Source: CAYWMP01 sp964459445
Lineage (GTDB): Bacteria > Desulfobacterota > DSM-4660 > Desulfatiglandales > HGW-15
Length of the DNA: 11,920 bases
Assembly (NCBI GenBank): GCA_964459445.1
Contig: CAYWMP010000182.1
Span: 1-11,920, forward strand
Direction: 5' to 3'
Positions 1-6,362 of this stretch are shown in pieces. Every line of letters starts with the position of its first letter. Position 1 is the stretch's first letter. The position numbers and the translations under genes are program-made. The notes beneath the pieces are model-generated. The model had not been told where the DNA came from. It was given only the letters and a program-made list of their open reading frames with translations, and searched no databases.

Positions 1-1238
1 TAGAGATCGACTGCGGGAGCTTTATAAAAAGTGTCTATGAAGGAGACTTCAGGGGTGCCGTAAAGGTCGTGAAAGAGAGGAACCTCCTCCCTGCTATCAC
101 GGGAAGGGTCTGTCCCCAATCGGAACAATGCGAAGCACCCTGCCTTGTGGGGAAGAAGGGGACACCACTCGCGATCGGCAATCTGGAGAGGTATGTCGCC
201 GATTGGGAAAGAGAGAACGGTGAGGTCCTGCCTGACATAGCGCCGCCTACGGGAAGAAGCGTCGGGGTTATAGGATCCGGACCATCAGGACTGACGGTGG
301 CGGCCGATTTAATTCAGCTCGGACATGCCGTGACCATCTACGAAGCCTTTCATGAGCCGGGAGGCGTCTTGCTTTACGGGATTCCCGAATTTCGACTCCC
401 CAAAGACATCGTTGCGGAACAGATCGGATCTCTGGAGAAATTGGGGGTGGAGATAAAGCTCAACCATGTGATCGGAAAGACCCTGACCGTAGATGAATTG
501 CTCAAGGTCCACGACTGCGTATTTATCGGCGTGGGCGCCGGGGCCCCCGTTTTTATGGGATTGCCCGGAGAGAGCTTGATTGGCGTGTACTCGGCCAATG
601 AATACTTGACAAGGTCCAATTTGATGCGCGCCTACAGTTTCCCGGCTTGGGATACCCCATTGATTCCGGGGAACAAAGTCGCAGTCATCGGCGGCGGTAA
701 CGTGGCCATGGATTCAGCGAGAACAGCAAAGAGACTCGGGGCTGAGGTATATTTGGTCTATCGACGGTCGCGAGAGGAAATGCCCGCGAGGGTTGAGGAG
801 GTCCATCATGCAGAACAAGAGGGCATCAAGATGGATTTTCTAAAAGCTCCCACCCGCATCCTGGGGGAAGACTCGGGCACGGTCACCGGTATGGAGGTGT
901 TGAATATGGAACTCGGGGAACCTGACGATTCGGGTAGAAGACGTCCGGTTCCGATAGAAGGGTCGGAGCACGTCATGGAAGTCGATACGGTCATCATAGC
1001 GATTGGAACCCAGCCCAATCCGATCATCTTTTCAACCACTCCAGGGTTGGATACGAACAAGTGGGGCTATCTGGTTATGGAAAAGGAGACCATGGCCACG
1101 ACGAGAGAGGGCGTTTATGCAGGGGGTGATATTGCCGGGTTTGGGGCAACCGTCATAAGCGCCATGGGTGAAGGGAGGATTGCAGCCCGCGCGATGCACG
1201 ACTACATCATGTCAAAGAAGCCAGTTAACGGTAAATAA
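1..1238 (+). CDS. gltA: NADPH-dependent glutamate synthase small subunit-like flavoprotein (GltD/NfnB family), 5' end outside window
   Basis: The frame is open from base 3 and clearly begins before the window. The residues encoded upstream of the first in-window GTG (base 69) already match the family N-terminus (EGDFRGAVKVV followed by NLLPAITGRVCP). The cysteine-rich segment GRVCPQSEQCEAPC (about bases 105-150) belongs to the Fe-S region of this family. A first dinucleotide fold (VGVIGSGPSG, about 265-295) and a second (VAVIGGGNVAMDSA, about 680-720, with a following YRRSREEMPA) are the expected FAD and NAD(P)H sites. The C-terminal YAGGDIAGFGATV is the second FAD contact. The family passes electrons from NADPH to a glutamate synthase large subunit or, in NfnAB-type complexes, to ferredoxin. 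Which one applies cannot be decided because the upstream partner gene is off the window. The Cys that often precedes GRVCP is Thr here. The symbol is tentative. Confidence 0.9.
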   Translation, partial: EIDCGSFIKSVYEGDFRGAVKVVKERNLLPAITGRVCPQSEQCEAPCLVGKKGTPLAIGNLERYVADWERENGEVLPDIAPPTGRSVGVIGSGPSGLTVAADLIQLGHAVTIYEAFHEPGGVLLYGIPEFRLPKDIVAEQIGSLEKLGVEIKLNHVIGKTLTVDELLKVHDCVFIGVGAGAPVFMGLPGESLIGVYSANEYLTRSNLMRAYSFPAWDTPLIPGNKVAVIGGGNVAMDSARTAKRLGAEVYLVYRRSREEMPARVEEVHHAEQEGIKMDFLKAPTRILGEDSGTVTGMEVLNMELGEPDDSGRRRPVPIEGSEHVMEVDTVIIAIGTQPNPIIFSTTPGLDTNKWGYLVMEKETMATTREGVYAGGDIAGFGATVISAMGEGRIAARAMHDYIMSKKPVNGK

Positions 1239-1254
1239 CCAAAGAAGAGGGTAG

Positions 1255-1275
1255 GGGCCTTCTCGCCACAGGCCC
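1255..1275 (+). other. Short inverted repeat between gltA-like gene and pfp
   Basis: GGGCCT (1255-1260) and AGGCCC (1270-1275) form a perfect 6-bp stem with a 9-nt loop in the 91-bp gap after the oxidoreductase stop. A T5 run lies about 20 bp further on, not directly after the stem, so this is at best a weak terminator or attenuator. The next gene is on the same strand and could still be co-transcribed. Confidence 0.3.
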
Positions 1276-1329
1276 GGATCGGCCAAAATCGGACGTTTTT
1301 GTATTGCCCCTAAAGAGCGGGAGTGAATT

Positions 1330-2535
1330 ATGGCCAAGGCCAAGAAGAAGAAAACAATCGGCATTCTAACCGGAGGAGGTGATGTGCCCGGTTTGAATCC
1401 GGCGATCCGAGCCGTCACAGTGCGGGCCATCCGAGAAGGGTATCAGGTTATCGGGATCAAAAGAGGATGGGCCGGCTCTACGGAAGTCGTGCGCTCAAAG
1501 AAGGCGGATAACAGCAGACACTTTCAAGTCCTGAGCGAAGAGATCGTGAATAAGGCGGGTCGAACAGGCGGCACCTTTCTCCATACATCCCGCACGCGCC
1601 CCAGTCACGTCCCTAAGGACCAGGTACCGGAACATCTGAGGGATAAGTTTAAAGACGAGATAAATGACTTGACTCCGGAAGTCGTCAAGAATTTGGAGTT
1701 CATGGGAATAGACTATTTGATTCCGATCGGCGGCGACGATACCTTGAGCTACGGGGTAAAGCTCTCGGGCAAAGGTATTCCGGTCGTGGCTATTCCAAAG
1801 ACAATGGACAACGACGTGCCGGGCACGGATTATTGTATCGGATTCAGCACCTGTGTGAGCCGCACCATCCAAATGACCAATCTCATGCGTACATCGGCCG
1901 GGTCCCATGAGCGAATTCTGGTTGTCGAGGTCTTCGGACGGTATGCCGGTTATACGGCATTGCTTCCGACCATGGCCGGCGCGGCCAATCGTTGTGTGAT
2001 ACCGGAATACAAATTCAATATGGATAAATTAACGGAACTTCTGGTCGCGGATCGCCGGAAAAACCCAAGCCATTATTCGGTTGTTCTGGTTTCAGAAGGG
2101 GCGATGTTCGAGGGCGGAGAGATGGTCTTCCAGGACCGAACGGCCGACGCCTACGGTCATGCCAAGTTGGGCGGTATCGGCGATCTGGTATCAAATGAAT
2201 TGAAACAGCGATCAGCCAAATTCAATAATGGGAAGCCTATCAACACCATCCCTCAGAGGCTGAGCTATCTGGTCCGGGGAGGAGATCCCGATGCCATCGA
2301 CTCCATTGTCCCGATGGCTTACGGCAATCTGGCCCTTGATCTCATCCTGGGCGGCATCCATGGTCGGCTGGTCGCCTTAAAGAACGGCCGGTATGACAAT
2401 CTTCCTATCGAAGTAGTGGTGGCATCCAAAAAGGTCGTGAATGTAAAAAAACACTATGACAAACAACGGTTGCGCCCACTCTACAAGAGTTTTGAAATGA
2501 AACCTCTTTTTATCATGACCAGCGAGGGGGATTAA
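1330..2535 (+). CDS. pfp: 6-phosphofructokinase, pyrophosphate-dependent type
   Basis: This 401-residue protein phosphorylates fructose 6-phosphate to the 1,6-bisphosphate in glycolysis, reversibly if PPi is the donor. GILTGGGDVPGLN (11-23) is the N-terminal phosphate-donor loop, GGDDT is at 134-138, PKTMDND at 156-162, and VEVFGRYAGY follows at about 199-208. Relative to E. coli PfkA numbering, the residue after the catalytic-loop Asp is Asp (D137, Gly104 position) and K157 replaces Gly124. This Asp/Lys pair is the known signature of PPi-dependent enzymes and blocks ATP binding. D160 corresponds to the catalytic base Asp127. The ATG is preceded by GGGAG about 8 bases upstream. The gene ends 7 bp from the stop of the facing isomerase gene. 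The donor assignment is motif-based and not proven. Confidence 0.93.
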   Translation: MAKAKKKKTIGILTGGGDVPGLNPAIRAVTVRAIREGYQVIGIKRGWAGSTEVVRSKKADNSRHFQVLSEEIVNKAGRTGGTFLHTSRTRPSHVPKDQVPEHLRDKFKDEINDLTPEVVKNLEFMGIDYLIPIGGDDTLSYGVKLSGKGIPVVAIPKTMDNDVPGTDYCIGFSTCVSRTIQMTNLMRTSAGSHERILVVEVFGRYAGYTALLPTMAGAANRCVIPEYKFNMDKLTELLVADRRKNPSHYSVVLVSEGAMFEGGEMVFQDRTADAYGHAKLGGIGDLVSNELKQRSAKFNNGKPINTIPQRLSYLVRGGDPDAIDSIVPMAYGNLALDLILGGIHGRLVALKNGRYDNLPIEVVVASKKVVNVKKHYDKQRLRPLYKSFEMKPLFIMTSEGD

Positions 2536-2540
2536 GATTT

Positions 2541-2556
2541 GCCTAAGGGATTAGGC
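2541..2556. terminator. Weak bidirectional hairpin between convergent genes
   Basis: GCCTAA (2541-2546) and TTAGGC (2551-2556) form a 6-bp stem with a GGGA tetraloop. It starts just after the pfp stop and covers the last codons of the facing isomerase gene. It is followed by CTTTC on the plus strand and by AAATC on the minus strand, so no proper U-tract is present on either side. It could still serve as a shared weak terminator. Confidence 0.35.
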
Positions 2557-3333
2557 CTTTCGCTGTGGCAATCTTTCTTACGATTTCAGCAAAAGCCTTA
2601 GGATCTCGACCTTTCCGGCCTGCTCCCAATCCATCCACATCAGGGGATGTCAGCAAGGCATCAACATGCTCCGGTGTCACACCACCGCCGTAAATAATCC
2701 GTACTTCGCTGGATGTTTCCGCTCCATAACTCTCCCTTATCCAATATCTGATGAATCTGCAGCTCGAACTGATGTAGTCAGGTAAGGCCGGCTCTTCGGC
2801 ACCAATGGTCCATTCCGGTTCATAGACAATAGCGCATTGAGCCAAATACTTTGGATCGCTGCCCAAAAGCATCAAAGGCAACCGTACCTCCAGCACCTCC
2901 CTGGCACGGCCGCGATCCTCATCACCTTCTCCAATCAGGAGAATGGATCGCAGCCCCTCCTCAGCGCCTGCGAGCATCTTTTTGTTGAAGTCCCTATCGG
3001 TTTCGCCGGTGCGCCTTCTAATCTCCCAGTGTCCCAGTATCACCCATGTGCAGCCCGCTTCCACCAGAAGGGGCGCGGAAATTTCCCCCGTATGCGTATT
3101 ACCCGGCGCCGCACTCATATTTTGCGCGCCAACCTGAATGGGGGTGTGTCTTTCAACGCTTGTGAAAGGGCGTGTATGGCTGTGAAGGGTGGGCAAAGGA
3201 CAATATCGAGAAGTGATGGGAGCTCTCCAGCAGCCTTTTGAAAAAACCTTGAGTAACCTAAGGTTTCGGAGACTGTCATGGCCATTTTCCAGTTGGCCAG
3301 GGCAAAGGGCTTTCTTCTATGTGTGCCTTTCAT
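2543..3333 (-). pseudogene. tpiA: Triosephosphate isomerase-family protein, interrupted by a one-base frameshift
   Basis: Two overlapping frames together encode one TIM-barrel isomerase. The first gives MKGTHRRKPFALANWKM, with the catalytic Lys at codon 16, through CPPFTAIHALSQALKDTP. The second continues with IQVGAQN, HTGEISAPLL, ILGHWEIRRRTGETD (His95 equivalent at 3029-3031), VYEPEWTIG (Glu165 equivalent at 2819-2821) and YGGGVTP. The frames meet at five C on the coding strand (3140-3144). One extra C would restore a protein of about 263 residues, normal for the family. The three catalytic residues are present. GHSERR has become GHWEIR and the terminal phosphate loop reads DGLGAGRKGRDP instead of the usual GGASL type, so the substrate may not be glyceraldehyde 3-phosphate. 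The start at 3333 was chosen because TPIs begin close to NWKM. An upstream ATG at 3408 overlaps the preceding stop (ATGA) but adds 25 atypical residues. Confidence 0.8.
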
Positions 3334-3336
3334 CAC

Positions 3337-3365
3337 CGTATAATAACGCCTCGGAGCTGAGTCAA
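3337..3365 (-). promoter_or_regulatory. Possible promoter before the TPI-family gene
   Basis: On the minus strand TTGACT (3365-3360) is separated by 17 bp from TATACG (3342-3337). The ATG at 3333 follows only 3 bp later, so a transcript from here would be essentially leaderless. No Shine-Dalgarno sequence precedes this ATG. This is pattern matching only, and read-through from the upstream PRTase gene is an equally good explanation. Confidence 0.25.
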
Positions 3366-3404
3366 TCGTTGAGAGGGTTCGGAAGGGAGGGTTCCTCAAC
3401 GGTC

Positions 3405-4016
3405 TCATGCGTTATCGAGAAAGTAGTCAATCCATTCCGGCTTAAATCCGAATTCATTGAAACGCCCGTTAATCTCCTCTTTGGAGGTACCCTGTTTAGT
3501 CCATCTATCGGTTAGAACGGTAATCATATCGGCGACGTCATAGGGGAATATAACCCAGGTTGCAGTCTCTGTCCCGAAAAAGTCCGGTGTGATCACTGAA
3601 TGTGGTTTTGTTATGAGTGTGGCCGTGGTGACTTCCTTAACATGTGCCTTCTCAAGCAAATGGCCGTAGGTAAACTTGAGAGAAGATCCCGTGTCGGCCA
3701 CATCATCAAACAATAACACCCGCTCACCTTCCACGGATACGGGCAATTCTTGGTATATCCGTGGCTCGTCATATCTTTCATTGATACCGGAGTAGAATTT
3801 GACACCGATGCTTGCTACTTCTTCTATGTTAAGAAAATCGACAAGGCATCGCGTCATGGGCCATCCGCCACGCGCGAGGGTTATGACCCGGTCGAAGGCC
3901 TTGTCCGTAGCACGGATTTGCTTGGCAATATCAAAAGTGAGTTGCTGCAAATCCAATAGTGTCGGCGCCACATATTCTGTGGTGTCTCCGGAAAACGAAA
4001 ACATCTTTAGATTCAT
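3405..4016 (-). CDS. Purine-type phosphoribosyltransferase (hypoxanthine/xanthine-guanine-like)
   Basis: A 203-residue type I phosphoribosyltransferase that joins a free base to PRPP in nucleotide salvage. VLLFDDVADTGSS (100-112) is the PRPP-binding loop with its paired acidic residues. TLARGGW (46-52) is the pyrophosphate loop. The flexible-loop segment SIGVKFYSG and the late aromatic segment ATWVIFPYD (152-160) resemble archaeal and deltaproteobacterial Hpt/Gpt-like enzymes. The base preference (hypoxanthine, guanine or xanthine) cannot be read off the sequence. The ATG is preceded by GGAGG 4 bases upstream. The stop overlaps an ATG (ATGA) that opens the longest version of the downstream isomerase frame, so the two genes probably share a transcript. 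The divergent neighbour is also a PRTase. Confidence 0.87.
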   Translation of the reverse strand: MNLKMFSFSGDTTEYVAPTLLDLQQLTFDIAKQIRATDKAFDRVITLARGGWPMTRCLVDFLNIEEVASIGVKFYSGINERYDEPRIYQELPVSVEGERVLLFDDVADTGSSLKFTYGHLLEKAHVKEVTTATLITKPHSVITPDFFGTETATWVIFPYDVADMITVLTDRWTKQGTSKEEINGRFNEFGFKPEWIDYFLDNA

Positions 4017-4036
4017 GATTCCTCCAATCTCCTTTT

Positions 4037-4079
4037 ATTTTTCTATTAGCCAAATTTGAGACCTGGCTAATAGAAAAAT
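4037..4079. repeat. Perfect 16-bp inverted repeat between divergent PRTase genes
   Basis: ATTTTTCTATTAGCCA (4037-4052) and its exact reverse complement TGGCTAATAGAAAAAT (4064-4079) flank an 11-nt spacer. The element begins about 20 bp before the start of the minus-strand PRTase gene and ends 25 bp before the -35 box of the plus-strand one. That position suits an operator for a dimeric regulator or a 5'-UTR hairpin in the minus-strand transcript. A bidirectional terminator makes no sense between divergent starts. No regulator gene is adjacent. Confidence 0.75.
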
Positions 4080-4104
4080 GAAATCAAGATGATACCAGGC
4101 GTCA

Positions 4105-4133
4105 TTGACACGGGTAAGGAATCTTTCTATTAT
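4105..4133 (+). promoter_or_regulatory. Near-consensus sigma-70-type promoter for the plus-strand PRTase gene
   Basis: TTGACA (4105-4110, perfect -35) and TATTAT (4128-4133, five of six -10 bases) are separated by exactly 17 bp. Transcription would start near 4140 and leave a leader of about 49 nt with a strong ribosome site before the ATG at 4189. This also shows that the in-frame TTG at 4105 is promoter sequence and not a start codon. Confidence 0.7.
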
Positions 4134-4188
4134 CTCGCATCTCAATACTTCCAAACCCGCCGAATTTCTAACACTGGGGAGGTGTAAA

Positions 4189-5289
4189 ATGCAATACCTT
4201 GAAAAAATATGTAGTTACCCCGAGATAGCCTATTACGAACTAAAGGATGATAGCCAGGACCCCATTGAGAAATACGTGTTTTCTACTCCCCAGACGCGAA
4301 AGGTCTGCAATGTGCCGGAAGTCGTTGGCGTCGAATACACAACTTTGATGGAGCAGGCAATGGTTTCTGCCCTCAAACATCTGCCCGGCAAAGACGTCTT
4401 CCTTAAGGTTCCTCAGGAACAATTTTGCGTATTTACTTTTCTTAGGGGTGGATTGAATTTCAGCCTAAGAGAGGCGATCTATCAAGCCTATGGATTTAAC
4501 CGCCATGGCTCCTCTTTTATGACATCCCAGCGATATATGGTGGACGGCACCTGGTATATCAAGGAAAATCAATACAGGAAATTTGAAGTGCCTGACAACG
4601 CCACGATGCTTATTGGAGATGTTGTCGCCACAGGGACCACCATAGAAGAGGGCTTCAACGTCTTCCTGGATTATCTGAGGGCTAAACGGAATAGATTGGA
4701 GAATCTAATTTTCTTTACGATCGGGTGTCATCACGCAGAAAGGGTCTTTGGCGAAGTGGATAGAAGATTGCGACAAATGAACCCGTCCTACGGTCGGACT
4801 ATCATTGTCTACCTTGAAGGAAAGTTCGGGGTTGCAGAGGATAATACCGATCTTAAAATCAAGATTCCCGGCACAGACCTTATCAGGATTAACGGGTTAA
4901 TTACCCCCGAATTCACCCTGTCACAGTATGAAGATGAAGCTTATCCTATCGAACGATGCACGATTTACGACGCAGGCTCCAGATCTTTTGACATCCCGGA
5001 ATACATGGATGATGTCATCGACTATTGGGACCAGACAAAGAGACTGGCAGAGAGAGGCTTTACGCTTTACGAAGCCTTGAAAGAGAGATGGCCGGAAACA
5101 GGGTGGGAGAATTACGATGATTTTTTAAAGCAAGCAAATGAGGAATGGCTAGGCGTGGATGAATTAGTGCTCAGGACCATATACAGTGCGTGCAGGAATA
5201 GGTGGAATGGTGAGTTCATGGAAAAGGCCAAGACAAAGGAAGCGCTCACAGAGCTTTGCGATAGGAGGCTTTCCCAACTAAAAAACTGA
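4189..5289 (+). CDS. Atypical phosphoribosyltransferase-domain protein with C-terminal extension
   Basis: 366 residues. LIGDVVATGTTIEEG (141-155) matches the type I PRTase PRPP loop, but the first of the two usual acidic residues is Gly (GD instead of DD/ED). FLRGGLNFSLREA (84-96) looks like the preceding pyrophosphate loop. Between them lies a flexible segment (about 105-135). Residues about 215-366 follow the PRTase fold, are acidic and aromatic-rich (for example EYMDDVIDYWDQTKRLAERG), and match nothing I recognise. The ATG at 4189 is favoured because GGGGAGG stands 6 bases upstream and a good promoter ends at 4133. The upstream TTG in frame lies inside that promoter. The gene is convergent with the Nudix/DNPH1 gene (26 bp between stops). 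The base acted on, or whether it is a biosynthetic PRTase at all, is unknown. Confidence 0.75.
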   Translation: MQYLEKICSYPEIAYYELKDDSQDPIEKYVFSTPQTRKVCNVPEVVGVEYTTLMEQAMVSALKHLPGKDVFLKVPQEQFCVFTFLRGGLNFSLREAIYQAYGFNRHGSSFMTSQRYMVDGTWYIKENQYRKFEVPDNATMLIGDVVATGTTIEEGFNVFLDYLRAKRNRLENLIFFTIGCHHAERVFGEVDRRLRQMNPSYGRTIIVYLEGKFGVAEDNTDLKIKIPGTDLIRINGLITPEFTLSQYEDEAYPIERCTIYDAGSRSFDIPEYMDDVIDYWDQTKRLAERGFTLYEALKERWPETGWENYDDFLKQANEEWLGVDELVLRTIYSACRNRWNGEFMEKAKTKEALTELCDRRLSQLKN

Positions 5290-5315
5290 AACAACAGCCT
5301 GCCATCGGACAACCA

Positions 5316-6347
5316 TTAGGAGTAGTGTTTTTCAATAAACGATTGGATCTTGATCTTTGCATCGTCCATATCTCGATAGTTTTGGCATTCTACCGGGCTT
5401 TTGACGAATTTTGAACCCTGCTTGCCGCGAACATAGGCGGAAACCCTTTCCTCTAATCCTTCCTTGTATAGCAGCAATACCGGTTTATTCAGATGGATCA
5501 TGTCGGATATTTCTCCACCTACACCGAGACTGGGATTGCTGATCTCAAAGATACCTAGATCGGAATTCCTGAGCCATTCATAATCTCTGTCGTGGATAAA
5601 GGTGTGATCCATCTTGGCTTCTCGCTCAAGAACATCAGGTTGGGTCTGGTGGTCTGTGGCGACTCTGTATCCGAGACTGACGATGAGTTTTGGAAATTCA
5701 GTCAGTTCATCCCGGCTTATATTGTTATACCCGCCGAGCATGGAGCATCCGAAATACACGGTTGTCTTATCTGTTTCTTTTCTGCGGCCGGAAGATTTTT
5801 CTCTGTCTTGAATCATCTCATCTATGCGGTTTTTCTCAAAACCGAGAATATGCTTGCAGGTTTCGAGCAGCGGCAGGGAGATCTTTTGTGGTTCGTTCAA
5901 ATAGATGGTTTTTATCTCCTCTTCACTGAGCCATCGTTCGTCAATCTGTTCCTCATTCAAAACCACCGGTTCCATATTCGCCCGGTAATGTGCCCTGTAA
6001 ACCTCAAACCGCTCCTTTTCTTTTCTCCCGGGATAGTTCTCTTCAAACCAGAAAGTCCCTAGATAATCGAGTTGCTGAACTGTTACTCCTGTTTCCTCGG
6101 CAAGCTCGCGTTTGGCTGATGCAAGGTATGATTCACCGGATAACACATGGCCTGCAGCAGAATGATAAAGCCTCCCAGCATCAACCTTGATGTCCGAGGC
6201 CGTTGGTATCAGATACTTGCCGTCTTCTCGTTGCAGCAACACCGCGGCCACCCGATGCCTCAACCCCTGCTCATGGACAACATCCTTGGTGTCCTGCCCA
6301 ATGATGTGGTCGTTTTCATCAATAATGTCCAACAACTCATCCGGCAT
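5316..6347 (-). CDS. Nudix hydrolase fused to a DNPH1/Rcl-type 2'-deoxynucleotide N-hydrolase domain
   Basis: Numbering is from the upstream ATG at 6362. Residues about 7-175 form a Nudix domain of the IPP-isomerase-like kind (DELLDIIDENDHIIG start) with a perfect Nudix box: G71, E77, R85-E86, E89-E90, G92-V93. A charged linker (180-198) leads to a second domain (199-348) with TVYFGCSMLGG, IHDRDYEWLRNSD and ISNPSLGVGGE. These align with vertebrate Rcl/DNPH1, with Y203, S207, D260, S278 and E284 at the spacing of Tyr13, Ser17, Asp69, Ser87 and Glu93. Leu209 stands where Rcl has phosphate-contacting Arg19. The inferred job is removing unwanted (deoxy)nucleotides by diphosphate and then glycosidic cleavage. 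The start at 6347 is preferred because AGGTG lies 5 bases upstream. The ATG at 6362 abuts the preceding TGA and has no ribosome site. Last gene of the operon. Confidence 0.85.
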   Translation of the reverse strand: MPDELLDIIDENDHIIGQDTKDVVHEQGLRHRVAAVLLQREDGKYLIPTASDIKVDAGRLYHSAAGHVLSGESYLASAKRELAEETGVTVQQLDYLGTFWFEENYPGRKEKERFEVYRAHYRANMEPVVLNEEQIDERWLSEEEIKTIYLNEPQKISLPLLETCKHILGFEKNRIDEMIQDREKSSGRRKETDKTTVYFGCSMLGGYNNISRDELTEFPKLIVSLGYRVATDHQTQPDVLEREAKMDHTFIHDRDYEWLRNSDLGIFEISNPSLGVGGEISDMIHLNKPVLLLYKEGLEERVSAYVRGKQGSKFVKSPVECQNYRDMDDAKIKIQSFIEKHYS

Positions 6348-6362
6348 CAAGGCACCTTTCAT

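Noticed and set aside
1495..1908. A 137-codon open frame on the minus strand inside pfp
   Set aside because: It lies fully within a conserved kinase, has no ribosome site and shows no recognisable protein features.
2543..3408. Two separate small genes instead of one broken isomerase
   Set aside because: The translations cover successive, non-overlapping parts of one TIM barrel and join at a homopolymer, so a frameshift is the simpler reading.
2837..3515. Plus-strand open frames opposite the TPI-family and PRTase genes
   Set aside because: They are shadows of clearly conserved minus-strand proteins and have low-complexity, unfamily-like translations.
4105..4188. An N-terminal extension of the plus-strand PRTase starting at TTG 4105
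   Set aside because: The TTG is the first half of a perfect -35 box with TATTAT 17 bp downstream, and the ATG at 4189 has a strong ribosome site.
3405..6362. A dedicated antiphage nucleotide-depletion system
   Set aside because: No effector, sensor or mobile-element context is visible; salvage and house-cleaning explain the domains with fewer assumptions.
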